Assembly (NCBI GenBank): GCA_033807775.1
Contig: CM066327.1
Location: forward strand, 75,150,795-75,214,794
Length of the DNA stretch: 64,000 bases
From: Saussurea involucrata
Taxonomy: Eukaryota > Streptophyta > Magnoliopsida > Asterales > Asteraceae
Direction of reading: 5' to 3'
The translations under genes and the position numbers were made by a program. Under the pieces are notes generated by a model. That model saw only the letters and a list, made by a program, of their open reading frames with translations, had not been told where the DNA came from and made no database searches. Shown here piece by piece: positions 9,900 to 22,012 of this stretch. Numbering within the stretch: the stretch's first letter is position 1; every line of letters starts with the position of its first letter.

Positions 9900-11087
9900 A
9901 TGTCTTCTAAAGAATATCTCGCTATGGGATCTGAAACAAAGCCACCTGTTCTAATTCCTGAAGAGTACCAGCAATGGAAAATACGAATGATCCAATTCTT
10001 GGATAATAAAGATGAGAATCTGATGGTCTCTATTCGAGAAGGTCCTATCGAAGTCTACATCGATGTGGAAGCAACTCCTGAAACAGAAACAACTTCAGAA
10101 ATTCCGGCAACAAGGGTGAAGAAGAACTATTCTCAATACACAGCAGAACAGAAAAATAGGCATGCAATAGACAAAAGAGCGATCACATTGATGACACTTG
10201 CAGTTCCGAATGAAGTTCTTAACAGAATTGATAGTGGTTCATCAGCCAAGGAAATGTGGGATGAACTGGAAAGACAAATGTTAGGAACTGTCAGATCGAT
10301 ACAAGACAGGTTAAATCAAAGCATAAATGCTTATGAAAGGTTCAAGGCTAAAGAATCTGAAAGCTTGACTCAGACATATAGCAAATTCTGTACTATACTG
10401 AATGATTTGAGAAGGAATGGGCTGAAAAAGACAAAGTCAGAAATTAATTACAAATTTCTGAACAGTCTAAACTCTGAATGGTCATCATTTGCTATAAGTC
10501 TACAAATGAATAAGGACATGTGTGAAGAAGATCTAAATGATCTATTTTGTGTTCTTAATCAGCATGAGGACTCTGTTAAAATTGTGGTTGAAGAAAAGAA
10601 AAATGTTGCAGAACAATTAGCTTTTCTGTCAAAGTCCAAAAGTGTGAAAACACCCAAGAAGGCAGCGTATCTATCTGAGATACCAAATCTGGAGGAGTCT
10701 GATAAGGAAGAGGGATCAGAAAAAGATGAGGATATCAAAATGATTGCTGAAAAGTTGGCCTTGTTGACTAATACTTTCAACAAGAGGTATGGAAAAGGAA
10801 AATATCAGGGCAAGTTCAGGAAAGAGCAGGGAAGTTCAGATTTCAAGAAAAGAGAAGAGAGAGGAGAAAATAAGTATGAAAAGAAGGAAGAAAGAAGGGA
10901 AGAAAATAGAGAAGAGAAGGAAGAAAGAAAAGAAAAGAATTTGTGCTTCCAGTGTGGAAAGTCTGGCCACTTTGCAAAGGATTGCAAAGTGAAAATTGTG
11001 AAAGATTATGAGTACTATACCAAAAAGGCTCAGCTGGCGAAGAAAAGAGATGATGAAGTGGCATTGTTAGCTGAACAAGAAAACTAG
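9900..11087 (+). CDS. Copia Gag (capsid with CCHC knuckle), unit B2
   Basis: The nucleocapsid precursor that packages element RNA. The start ATG at 9900 lies 195 bp after the primer site; the frame is open upstream to 9822, but the first residues after this ATG (MSSKEYLAM) fit a Gag N-terminus. It is 395 codons long, with a UBN2-type gag core (about 35-250, including LVPEYQQW-like IPEEYQQWKIRM) and one knuckle CFQCGKSGHFAKDC near 351, preceded by a very Lys/Glu-rich stretch. It ends at TAG (11085-11087), but the same frame continues open beyond it, so this stop may be a mutation inside a longer Gag or a readthrough site. Confidence 0.85.
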   Translation: MSSKEYLAMGSETKPPVLIPEEYQQWKIRMIQFLDNKDENLMVSIREGPIEVYIDVEATPETETTSEIPATRVKKNYSQYTAEQKNRHAIDKRAITLMTLAVPNEVLNRIDSGSSAKEMWDELERQMLGTVRSIQDRLNQSINAYERFKAKESESLTQTYSKFCTILNDLRRNGLKKTKSEINYKFLNSLNSEWSSFAISLQMNKDMCEEDLNDLFCVLNQHEDSVKIVVEEKKNVAEQLAFLSKSKSVKTPKKAAYLSEIPNLEESDKEEGSEKDEDIKMIAEKLALLTNTFNKRYGKGKYQGKFRKEQGSSDFKKREERGENKYEKKEERREENREEKEERKEKNLCFQCGKSGHFAKDCKVKIVKDYEYYTKKAQLAKKRDDEVALLAEQEN

Positions 11088-13157
11088 TTGTACTACACGT
11101 CAAATGAAGATGACTGCATACACTTTTCACAGATGCAGAGTTATATGGCAAAGATGAAGAATGAGGATGATTCTGACTTTGAAGATGCTGATTCTGAGTC
11201 ATCTGCTGAGGTACATTCTGCACTTGAAATAGACTTAATGACACAGATTGATGAAATGAAAACTGAATTTGTTAAACTAGGAAAACAAATAAAAGGAGAA
11301 AGAAATTTAGTTAACAAATTCAGAATTGAAAGAGAAGTAATAAAAGAACAATTTGAGGAATCTGAGATTGAGAAACAGAAAATTAAAACTGAAAATTCTG
11401 AGTTGATGAAAAACCTTTCTGAATTAAAAATTGAGCTTTCAAAAGTTAAGGATGAAAAGGGTGATTTACAAATAAAGTTTAATATGCTATTTGAGGAAAG
11501 AAAGAATTTATACACCAAAATCAAAGAATTAGAAGATCTTAACTTGAAAAGAGGTCAGACTCAGCAAACATTAAATCTTCTTACAAGCAATGTAAAAGAT
11601 ACAAGATTTTATAATCCAAAGAAGGGATTGGGATTGGAAGAAAATGTTGTCTTAAAAAGAGCTCCAGTAAACTTGTATGATTTTGATAAGCTTCATGTTC
11701 CTAAACCAAAAACTCCAGAAGTTGTTGAAGTCTTCATAAGACCTGCAAGTTCTATCACAAGTTCTGACAGCTTACAGAAATCAAGTTCTAAAAAGCCCAA
11801 AGAAATAGTTTCTGAGTTAAAAACAGAAAAGTCAGATGTTTCAGAAGAAACAGTTAAGAAAGAAATTTCTAAACCAAAAGAAGAGAAACCAAAATACAAT
11901 GATACTAAATTCAAATATGACTCTTTAAATGTCAGCTACAAAAATAAACAACAAAGTTTTTCTTATTCTGACATAGAAAGTATATTTGATACTAGTAAGG
12001 TTTCTGAAATAGTGAGTTAGAAATCTGAATCTTCTAATCAGAATTCTGATTGTTCTAATCAGTTTTCTAATTCTGAAGGTCAAAAATCTGAGTCTATTAA
12101 TCAGAATTCTGATTCAAAGAGTCAGAATTCTGAGTCGACTGAAAACTCTGAAACAAAGTCAGAAGACTTTCTAGAACTTGAAAAGAGATTTAATCTTGTA
12201 AGTCAAGAACTTGAGGACCTAAGGAAATCTGATGATGAACTTGAAAATGACTTGTGTGATTTGGATTTTGATCTTAAAAATGCTTTAAAAGAAAAGAATG
12301 TTTTTATTCAGAAAATAACAGAGCTTGAGAAACTGAAATCTGAATATGATCTGTTCAAGATTAATGCTCTAAAAGAAAATGATAAATTCTTTAATGAATC
12401 AAGTACATATGAAAAAGGTGAATCATCTAATTCATTTTCTAACAAAAATAAGTTGAATTTTCCAGAAAAAGAAGAAAGCAAAAGGAAAGATGACCTGAAA
12501 AGAGTTCCTGAGAAGACTGAATTGAATTCTGATTCTGTACCAAAAGCTCATAGTTTCTGTAATAAATGTACATGTACTTTGAAAAATAGAAATAAAAATG
12601 AAAGGACTTATGGTACAGACTTGTTGTTACTTGCACAGAAAAATCTGACTTGTGTTCAATGTAAAAGTGATTCTTTTCAATATTCTCAGAAATGTCCAAT
12701 AACAATAACATATGTTTCATTCATAAGAAAAGATATTCAGAATACAGAAAAGATGAATGATTATGTTCCTCAAACTCAGAGAAAAGAAAAGATAAAAGAA
12801 GTGAATCATCAAGTTAAAGTCAAAACAAAGTATGAGAAAGTGAGTAATGTGAAAGAAAAGAAAGTTGAAAACATTGCAAAATCAAAAGTTACAACTTTCA
12901 AGAAGAAATTGAATAATTTTGTGAACAGAAAATGTTCTGACTTCATAAAAGTTCAAGGAAAATGGTGTTTAAAGAAAGATTTAGTTCCAATAATAGATTT
13001 ACCTTCAGGCTTTGGAATGAGTCTCCAAACTTTGTTTCTTTCAAATTCCAGAGCGAAAAGTGAGATACGAATCAATCCAGAGTTCTTTGAGTTTGTTTTC
13101 TTCTTAAATCATGTCTGGATTTCGAAGAAGTGGTCAAATTTCTCTACATTCAACTAA
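11088..13157 (+). pseudogene. Downstream part of copia gag frame, coiled-coil and Cys-rich
   Basis: Continues in frame with gag and is broken only by TAG at 12018-12020. An acidic start leads into a long Glu/Lys heptad-rich coiled coil (about 11230-11550), Ser/Asn/Gln-rich repeats of the type SESxNQNSD (12021-12140), a second coiled coil, then two Cys pairs (CNKCTC and CVQCKSD, about 12556-12670). In SIRE-like elements such a region joins Gag to protease. Here the frame ends without a DSG protease motif, so pol was lost at this point. Confidence 0.7.
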
Positions 13158-16100
13158 GTCTTTGATGGATTCATCTGATTCGGATAATGATGAAGTACAA
13201 AATAGAGCTGTTGAGGAAGCAGTAATAAGGGATGATGAAATAAATGAAGAAGATGAACAAATGGCTGAATCAGAAGGAAATGCAGATGAGATAAATATAG
13301 ATGTTGAACATGAACAGAGTGCTGCAGGGTCGATTATGTCGAATAGACCAATTTTAGTGGAAAGGGTTGTTCCTGAAGGAGAATGGTTGAAATTATCAGA
13401 AAATAATTGTGTTTTATTATTTGAGGAAAGTAGATTTAAGCCTGAACACAGAATCATCATGGAGTTATTCAAATATCATCCTTACAGAAAGTGGTTTACA
13501 AGAAACAAAACAGTTCCTATTCAGTATATTCAACAATGGTGGAAACATCTTAGGTTAGAAGACAACAAGTTTGTATCCGAAATTGGAGGAGTCACAATTA
13601 CCTTATCAATCGCTGCACTAAGAGAAATGTTGAATCTTCCAGAGAAAGATGATGTACAAAGAAGGACAGATTTTGAAGACTCACCATTAACAGAGGAGTT
13701 AATTGCAGAGTTTATGAGATTAGGATATAATGAAGGATTGAGGACCCTTAGTTTGTTCAGAAGGAACAAATTGCCACCTATTTGGGCTTGTTTCTTTCAT
13801 GTGGTGAATAAGTGTTTGTCAGGGAAAAATAGCTCAGCAGATCAAGGTTCAAAACAGATTCTTCAGATCTTTCAGGGTTTAGTGAGGAATAGGCATTATG
13901 ATTACACTACTATACTTTGGGAAGACATGAAGAATACTTTTGAGAAAAATCAGAAAGCTATTCAAAAGAAGACAAAGGATACTCCTCTGGCATACATACC
14001 TTACATAAGGTATTGGCAGATTGTAATTTGGTATGCAATGCAAGAAAACAGAACCATTTCAAGAAGATCAAATGAACAGCATGGTCCTACTTTCTATTTG
14101 GGTAAGATGTCTTCAGTTACCAAACTTGAGAATTATCCTAATCATAAACTGTTACCAAAATCACTTAGGAATTACATACCAAGGGGGAGTGAGATTTTAA
14201 AAGCATATTGCACCTCTATGGGAATTGAAATACCTCAAATCCCTACCCATGAGGACCAACCAGAGAAGAGAGGTTAGGGGTCTAGTCCAGTAAGAGAGGG
14301 GGAGGATGTTCAAATGGGTGAACATTCTGAGAGAAATGAGGGGCAAAATTCTGAGAGCTTGGTTAGAACAAGTGAGGAAAAACAGAATGAGGGTGGTGAG
14401 GATGAGAGATTGTCAACAGAGGTTCAAACAGAAAGAGATGCCTCTGAACCAGCTAATCTTAACCAGGTAACCACAACTGCTATTGGTTCACATTTCTTGG
14501 TGTCCAATATTGAAACAAACACCATGGACCTAGTCGTGGATCTTGAACAACCCATCCATACCCACTCAGAAGCATTTCAACATGCTACTGTTTCACATAA
14601 CTCAGGGGAACCATCCCAAACTCATTTGGAGGGAGGTGATAAATCCCAATCTATTTTTCAACACATTGAGTCTGAAAATCACAGTCCTATTCAATTTGAG
14701 CCTGAAATTCCTTCTAACACTGGCACAAATCAGGAATTTCGTATTCCTGACACAACATTCATAGACATACCTAATATTGGGTGTCGAGGATTGGATGGAA
14801 GTCCTGGTGAGGTGAACATTACAAAAGCCTCATTCAAACGTGCATCTGTTGTACAAGATGACTTTGTGTTATCTACAGGCCATGAGCCCTCTGGGCACAT
14901 GAAAACTGGACCATCTGTTGGTTCAGGTTCACAGTTGGACCATTCTGAATTTGAAAAGATTCAGAATCAAAACAAGGTGATGGGGGAAAAGGTTGAAAAA
15001 TTGGAGAAAAGGTGGATGATTTGAATGATGAGGTGACATGATTAAAAGATATGTTGGAGGATAAATTGAAATCTGTTGAAACTAAAATAGATACTGTGAA
15101 GGTATCCTTGGAATCTCATAAAAAGGAGATCAAGGATATAATGTCTGAATTTCAAAAAGATCTGTTGAAACAAATGCAGAGTATGCAGGAATCCGTATTG
15201 AAAGCACTGAGTGTATCTATGGCTTCTACTTCAAAACCTCTTGATCTTGTTCCACTTGTAGAAGCTGAACCTGAAGGTGTTTCTGGTCAGAACTCCAAAA
15301 GAAAGTTTGATGATAATGAACCTCATGATCATCAAAAGGGGGAGAAAAGGCAAAGGTTGAGTTCTGATGATGACATTTGCATAGAGGATTTTGAAATAGC
15401 AGATATGCACTTAGTCAGTACAAAGAATACAGAAATTCAGATAGTTCAGATTGATAGTTCAGATACAGAGGAAATGGAGGTGGAAAGCATAAATGGTGGT
15501 GATTCAGATAAAACAGAAGAATTGAATTTAGACACAGAGATGGAAATCAATTCTGATGAAACTAAAGTAATTGAGGAACCTGTGTTGAGGTCAGAGGAAA
15601 CAGTGGAGAGTTTAATTGTTGACAATACTTGTACAGATATTGTTCTTTATGACAGAAATAGTGTGATGGATTCTGAATCAGAAGAAAGAAGATTAAATGA
15701 GAATTTGATCAAAAGGATGCAAAGTGAGTTAGTCAGAGCACTTAATGTCCAGAATATTCAACAAGGTGTAAAACTGATAAGGCCTATTGATCTATTGGGA
15801 GAAGAAGATAGAACTGTTGATTATTCTCAGAAATTTAAACATGAGTTTCGATTTAACTATGCTGATGAGATGAATACAGAAGAAGAATATGAGAGAGTGG
15901 AAGATTACTTTATGCCTTCTGAGTATATATTCAGAAAACCAATTGAGATTCCTAAGATTAACTTGCAAATTTTGGAGGAGCCTGTATGTGATTTTATCCT
16001 AGAGTTGAGTGATGTACCACTTGCTAGACAATTTTATGATGACATTTTTCCTGAGGAAATATATGAGAATCTCTATCACACAGAAGGAGATTATGAACTA

Positions 16101-16477
16101 TTGGAGAGCAACATTGATGGCTTCATGGATGACAGATCTCAGATGATTTATACAGAAGCCTCAACAGATTCAGAATTCCTGATTTAAGACTACACATTCA
16201 GAAGAAGATTGAGAAAGTGTTGATGTTTCAACCAGAAGAATTCAATGGTCTGATGTTTGTTAGATTGGAAGTGCTGAAAGAAAGAAGTACAAAGGTTTCC
16301 ATGTCCAGTTTTGATTTTCACAGATTAACTCTTGATGATCAAATCTTTCTAGTTAAGTTCTTTGCCAGTACTGAAGAAACCTTGATAGAGATTGAGTGCA
16401 GAAGAATTCTGGGGATTTATGTCAGAAATATGTATATGTATGATTTTCAATTGGCAATTGAAGGAAGAAAAGAGAAA
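13111..16477 (+). pseudogene. Copia 3' ORF, copy B2, decayed and 3'-truncated
   Basis: Starts at ATG 13111, overlapping the previous frame by 47 bp. The N-terminal part (about 60-250) has YRKWFTRNKTVPIQYIQQWW and a block ending LNLPEKDD, a layout also seen in the minus-strand 3' ORF at 46867-50698. A Thr/Ser/Glu-rich spacer, a coiled coil (near 15000-15200) and a basic KRQRL patch (near 15345) follow. Lesions: in-frame TAG at 14275, a frame change near 15005, TGA near 15040, and a 1-bp deletion near 16164 relative to copy B1. From 15427 it aligns closely with 6784-7830 and stops abruptly at LTR X. Function unknown. Confidence 0.75.
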
Positions 16478-17321
16478 TGTATTAGAGTTTCACTATCGCT
16501 GATAAGTACTAAGACTTTACAGTACCGCTGATAGTAACTCTCACTCTTTATATTAGATATTCAGCGAACACTGTTCATCATATAGCTCTGAGCCTATTCA
16601 GTTTTATTGATGATCGCTGATAGTTTAGTTTGTTTACTTATGATCCCTGAAGACAAGTTTCACGTCAACACATGTTCTACGTTGAAGTCGAAGATCAAGC
16701 TCAAGAACCAGCGATAAGTCTACTAATGAACTGATGCGGATATCAGCGAAGCCAAGATTTGTCCACTCAACGTGAAGTATCAAGTAGAAGACTTTAGCAA
16801 TCGCTGAACTTTATCATTCGCTGATAAACATCTGACTCAATGAAAGCTGGTCATGAAGTCTCCCTGCATGTTACTATTGTCTTACCTCCCTTGCACGTCT
16901 CCGTACGAACTGTCAAAACGGACATCCCTTTTGTCTGTAATCGTACAACAACTCTGATTCTACACTGTGCACCATGCGGCTACTAAGGTTGTCTACAAAG
17001 GTCAATGACATGCAACCACTCAGCTGCTGCCACGTGTAAAGCCATACTGCCATGCATTAAATGCATGCATTATATAAGAAGAACCTTACTTCAGTTTTGA
17101 AGTGTGCTCGGACCATCTTCTTATTTCTCTCTTATTGTTAAGTTATTATTCGTAATTTCTTTAACTCTTTCTAGTGAAAGAAACTTAGTGTTTCTCAAGA
17201 CTTGTTTAGATTAGGTTTATCCTTAATCTTGTTCCGCAACAAGTTGTAAATTGTCTTGATTTATCAATAAACAATTTAGAAAAGTAAAAATCGTGTGTTT
17301 GTATTCAACCCCCCTTCTACA
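16478..17321 (+). repeat. LTR X (844 bp), plus orientation, family distinct from the neighbours
   Basis: Starts TGTATTAGAG and ends CTTCTACA (inverted TGTA/TACA ends). Orientation follows from TATATAAG at 17071 and AATAAA at 17266. A CGCTGATA-type motif recurs (16495, 16523, 16614, 16802 and others). The flanking 5-bp sequences (agaaa left, aactt right) do not match and no primer site follows, so it is not a clean solo LTR; it marks a truncated element or a rearranged junction. Confidence 0.7.
17071..17078 (+). promoter_or_regulatory. TATA box of LTR X
   Basis: TATATAAG lies about 195 bp upstream of a polyadenylation signal AATAAA (17266-17271), with a CCACGTG G-box-like site near 17030. Confidence 0.5.
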
Positions 17322-17600
17322 AACTTGTATAACCCTTCGGGAACAACAATCTTCATCGCATGAAACGTATGCGATGAAGGCATGCATCGACCTAGAACAA
17401 ACCTTGTGCGATGAGCATTGTTTACCACTTTTAAACGCATGACACTTATGCGATGAGCAACTCTGATCATATACCACTTGTACGATGAACAGTGTTGGTC
17501 GCACACCTCTTTAAGTGATAAGGAAGGTTCTCGATCAAAGCTTATGCGATGAGAAACTCTTATCGCCTAAGGCTTGAGCGATAACTTCCTACACTTGGAC
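17322..17600. repeat. Region with recurring TGCGATGA motif, possibly an LTR remnant of element D
   Basis: GCGATGA-type words occur at about 17362, 17369, 17409, 17452, 17482 and 17547. It lies between LTR X and the 3' untranslated region of element D, where D's 3' LTR would be expected on the minus strand. I could not define LTR ends. Confidence 0.4.
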
Positions 17601-18179
17601 ATTTTCTGAAACTTTCCAACTTTTTCAAACTTTTCAAAAAATCATTTTCCAGTTTAAAAAATGACCAACTTTTAACTGGTATTCATCAGATGAATTTCAC
17701 AAATCATCTTGCTCCCCCTAAAATAATGCATAGAATTTTAAAAAACATATTTCAACACAAAGGGTTTGCACAAAAATTCAGATTAGAAGACTTACTTTCA
17801 TTTTGAACATCATGTTGAATCAACTGCACAAAGAACTCAGATATGATATGATCAACACATATTTGAATGAAATATCTTGCTCCCCCTTAACCAATGATCA
17901 ATACTTTTACTTTCTCCCCCTAAACACATGCACACACATTAACTTGCACAAAAAAACCATGAAGATATAAGAAATTGAAATTGATAAACAAACGTAAAAA
18001 TTGAAACAAACTTTGTAAACTACAGAAAGACATAAACTTTTGAATGATATAATAAAAACTCAATAAGATGAAAATTAATATTTTGCAATCAAGTTAAGAA
18101 ACTTGAATGAAAAATATAGATTTTCAACTGATTGAATGAATATTATGAATATTCAAACTTTCATGTTCAACATGCCAAG
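17601..18179 (-). other. 3' untranslated region of minus-strand copia element D
   Basis: Non-coding and AT-rich. On the minus strand it holds several GGGGGAG purine runs (plus-strand ctcccc near 17711, 17881 and 17922), typical of SIRE-like copia between pol and the LTR. Confidence 0.55.
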
Positions 18180-21100
18180 CTATGAGATTAGAATTTTGAA
18201 ATGTTTTTCATCCAAAGCTTTCGTGAAAAGATCAGCAAGTTGAAATTCAGTAGAAGCAAAGTAAAGCTCAATCGTACCTTTTTCTACATTGTCCTTGATG
18301 AAGTGATAACGAATATCAATGTGCTTCGTCTTTGTATGTTGGACAGAATTCACTGAAATAGCAATAGCAGATTTACTGCCACAATAAATTGGGATTTTAT
18401 CATACTTACAGCCAAAGTCCATCAGTTGAGTCTTCATCCATAAAACTTGTGAACAACAGCTCGCGGCAGCAACATACTCAGCTTCCTCCGTAGACGTTGA
18501 CACACAGTTTTGTTTCTTAGATGCCCAACTCACTAATTTGTCTCCCAAAAATTGTACGTGGCCGGTTGTGCTTTTCCTATCCATAAGGCTTCTGCCATGA
18601 TCAGTGTCGGAATAAGCAATTAGTTCGTATCCCGTTCCCTTTGGATACCATAAGCCTAAGTAGGGTGTACCCTTCAAATATCGGAAGATGCGTTTCACGG
18701 CTCCAAGATGTGACTCTTTTGGATTTGCCAGAAATCTTGCGCACAAACATGTAGCAAACATGATATCTGGACGACTAGAAGTTAAGTACATAAGTCAACC
18801 TATCATACCTCTGTAAGTCCGATGATCTACTTTCTTACCTTCGGGATCTGGACCGATCTTGGACCCTGGTGCCATCGGGGTTCCAATAGATATACTATTT
18901 TCCATCTTGAACTTCTTCAATATGTCAAATACATACTTGGACTGATTTATTAATATCCCCATTGAAAATTGCTTCACTTGCAATCCGAGAAAGAAGTTGA
19001 CCTCTCCCATCATGCTCTTTTGAAACTTAGTCACCATGAGGTTAGAAAACCAGGTACACAATGCAGGATTAGTCGCACCAAAAATAATATCGTCTAAATA
19101 AATTTGCGCAATTATAATGTCACCTTGTTCGCGCTTAATGAATAAAGTCGTGTCGATTTTACCTTTATCGAACCCAGACTCAAGTAGAAATGTGGATAGT
19201 ACTTCGTACCATGCTCGAGGGGCCTGTTTTAAACCTTATAAGGATTTGTCTAGAATGTAGACATGATTTAGATGATCTTTGTCGACAAAACCTTCAGGTT
19301 GAGAAACATATACCTCTTCCTAGAGAACACCATTCAAAAATGTTGTTTTCACGTCCATTTGATAGACCGTGAAATTCTTATAAGCAGCGAATGCTAAGAA
19401 TATGCGAATGCCTCGATTCTTGCGACTGGAGCATATGTTTCATCGTAGTCAATGCCCTCTTGCTGACGATATCCCTTTGCTACGAGTCTAGCTTTGTTTC
19501 ACACGATTATTCCATCTTCGTCCTTTTTATTCTTGAAGACCCACTTTATACCTATGATACTTTTATCCTTGGGACGAGGTACTAACCGCCAAACTTTCAA
19601 ATCTTCGAACTGATTTAATTCGTCTTGCATAGCCAACACCCAATCTGGATCATCTAAAGCTTCAGATACGGTTAACGGTTCAATGTTGCTCAAGAGTATC
19701 GCGAAGAAACACTCATTCGCAGTAGCTTTAAAAGTTGATCTCGTTTTGACTGGCGAAGAAGGATCACCTATTATTTGATGAATAGGATGAGCTTTGGTCC
19801 ATTTTGTCGAGTGTGGGTATGGAGTATAAAATGACTGGACATTGTCAAGGTTAGCAAGTACTTCTTCATCAACTAATGGTGCAGGAACTCCAGCATTCGT
19901 ATTTTCTGGAGGATTATCATTTGTAAGAATTGGTTCTCCAGAAGGTTCTAATGGTTGTTGAGGTTCTGTTGTAGCATTGACTGAAGAATCAGTTTCTTGT
20001 ATTGGAACATCCACAGATGTAGAAATAGAGTCTTGTGTAGCAGCATTCTTTGGTAAAGAATTGTCCGAAACATGAGCAGAAACATCAACAATAGGAGGTT
20101 GATTTGCATCTGTTTGTGTAGTATCAGTAACAGCGGAATCTGTTGTAGATGCTCGTTTCTTCCTGTTAAGAACATCAGAAGAATTATTGTAAGTACCATA
20201 AAATTCATCGTAAAATTCTTCAAATAATAAATCAAGATCAGATAAATGAGATTTGGAAGTGGAAGCTTGATCCTGATTTGATTTCAGAACAGGTCCTGAA
20301 CTGATTTGTCCAGAAGCTAATATGCCAGTTATTACGGGTTCTGAACTGTTTTGATCAGAAGCCACATCTTCAGATTCATCAAACTTCACATTCACACTCT
20401 CAGTAATTCTCTTCGATTGCTTCAAGTAAATTCTGTAAGATGCCGCAGAGAAAGAATATCCGACGAAAGTACCCTCTTCAACTTTCGGACTGAACTTGTT
20501 GAGATTTTCGTTGTCTTTTAGCACGAAACACTTACAACCAAAACATGAAAATGTTTTATGGTAGGTTTCTTGTTGTTCATGATCTCATATGGAGTCTTTC
20601 CAAATCTTCGATGAATGATCGAATGATTCTGAGTATAACATGCAGTTGCCACAGCTTCAGCCCATAGAAATAAAGGCAGATTTGAATATGTTAGCATAGT
20701 ACGTGCCAATTCCACTAAGGTTCTGTTGCGCCGTTCGATTACGCCATTCTGTTCAGGTGTTCTGACAGCACAGAATTGTTGAATAATCCCGTTAGATTCA
20801 TAGAAATCTCCCAAGACACTGTTTTTAAACTCCGTGCCATTATCCGAACGAACAATCTTGACAGAAAGTTGCATGTTGTTTTGTGCTTACTTGATGATGT
20901 TGATTATATGGTCAGGAGTTTCATCCTTTGAGTGAAGAAACTTTACCCATGTATATCGAGAATAATCATCAATGACCACGAGGACATACTTATTACCATT
21001 GATACTTTGAGTCTTCATTGGTCCACACAAGTCAACATGTATTAACTCCAAGACACGCTTTGTTGTAGGTTCAGGATTCGGCTTATGAGGAACTCTCTTC

Positions 21101-21299
21101 ATTTTCCCCTTCTCACACGCATCACACAGATTATCCGCGCCAAACTTCAACAGAGGTAGACCCCGAACTAACTCACCTTTTACTAATTTCTGCATGTATC
21201 TGATATTCAAATGAGATAGTCTCTGATGCCATAACCAACTTTGTTGAACAGAAGCTTTCGAAAAAAGGAACACATCCCCTTCAGGTTTAACTGCCGACA
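18180..21299 (-). pseudogene. Element D: copia pol, integrase through RNase H, decayed
   Basis: Reading leftwards: GAG-pre-integrase zinc module (WLWHQRLSHLN...CDACEKGK, near 21240-21100), integrase core (HVDLCGPM, SDNGTEF, PEQNGVIERRNR, 21060-20700), a Ser/Pro/Thr-rich linker, then RT beginning near 19640 with YLDDIIFG near 19100, and RNase H (YSDTDHG near 18615, STEEAEY) ending at TAA-side 18180. Stops and frameshifts break it near 20880-20890, 19500, 19400, 19325, 19240 and 18795. The domain set and Ser-rich linker fit the SIRE/Maximus lineage. Element C inserted at 21305 separates it from its 5' half at 52698-54650. Confidence 0.88.
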
Positions 21300-21304
21300 G
21301 ATTG
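21300..21304. repeat. Left target-site duplication of element C
   Basis: gattg, repeated exactly at 52693-52697 just outside the right LTR. Confidence 0.95.
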
Positions 21305-21980
21305 TGTTGGTGATTTTAGTGAAATCATCGGTCATTTTGTGTAGTTGGATTCACAAAGGTAATAATGGGGTTGTTAGCTAAGCTATAACATGAGTTAGGA
21401 CGTGTGGAGTGCACACTCGTGTAAGCTAACTAGAACCCGGGATTGTTGGACGGTTAAAATCGACAAGTTACAAAGTGGTTTCATGAGCTGGGTGTCGGGG
21501 CTAGTTGTGGCGCTAGTTGAACTAGCACGAAAGTAGCGCCAAGCTCTGGAATGTTGTCCGCGCTCCTTTTGGCACTAGTTGAACTAGCACGAAAGTAGCG
21601 CCAAGCTCTGAAATGTTGCCCGCGCTCCTTTTGGCGCTAGTTCAACTAGCACGAAAGTAGCGCCGGAGTCTGGAAGGCTTTTCTCATTTGTAACTCCCAT
21701 CATTAATTCCGCAATCAATCCCATTAAGTGGGATATTATTACCAGTATCAATATAGGTCGGTTACAACTCTCTAAAGGTGTATAAGTATGAATCGATCAT
21801 TGCCTTGATCGATACACCGAAACAAAGAGATTATCCCATAGAGAATTTCATGATACCCAGGCATATAGGGTCGAAATATCTCTTACGGAAAGCGAGCTCT
21901 CACGCGATCTCTGTCTTTTATCCAAGTTATAATCATCACTCAGTTTCTCTCTCTCGATATTGTACCGAAATCCCCCAACA
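21305..21980 (+). repeat. 5' LTR of element C (676 bp)
   Basis: TGTTGGTGATT to TCCCCCAACA. It contains a 62-bp tandem repeat (21509-21570, 21571-21632 and a partial from 21633) built on ggcgctagttgaactagc, and TATAAG near 21780. No initiator-Met primer sequence follows. Confidence 0.96.
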
Positions 21981-22012
21981 ATCGTAAGAGATATTTGCTT
22001 ATCACGAGAGAG

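Larger units (their letters stand above)
9136..16477 (+). mobile_element. Copia unit B2: gag plus 3' ORF, lacking pol, truncated
   Basis: LTR, primer site, leader, gag with zinc knuckle, a long coiled-coil/Cys region, then directly the 3' ORF. Protease, integrase, RT and RNase H are absent between about 12960 and 13110, so the unit is non-autonomous. It stops at 16477 inside the 3' ORF, where LTR X begins; its own polypurine tract and 3' LTR are not seen. Confidence 0.85.

Noticed and set aside
17322..17580. CRISPR-like spaced repeats (GCGATGA words)
   Set aside because: Spacing is irregular and repeats are short and imperfect, in a plant retroelement setting.
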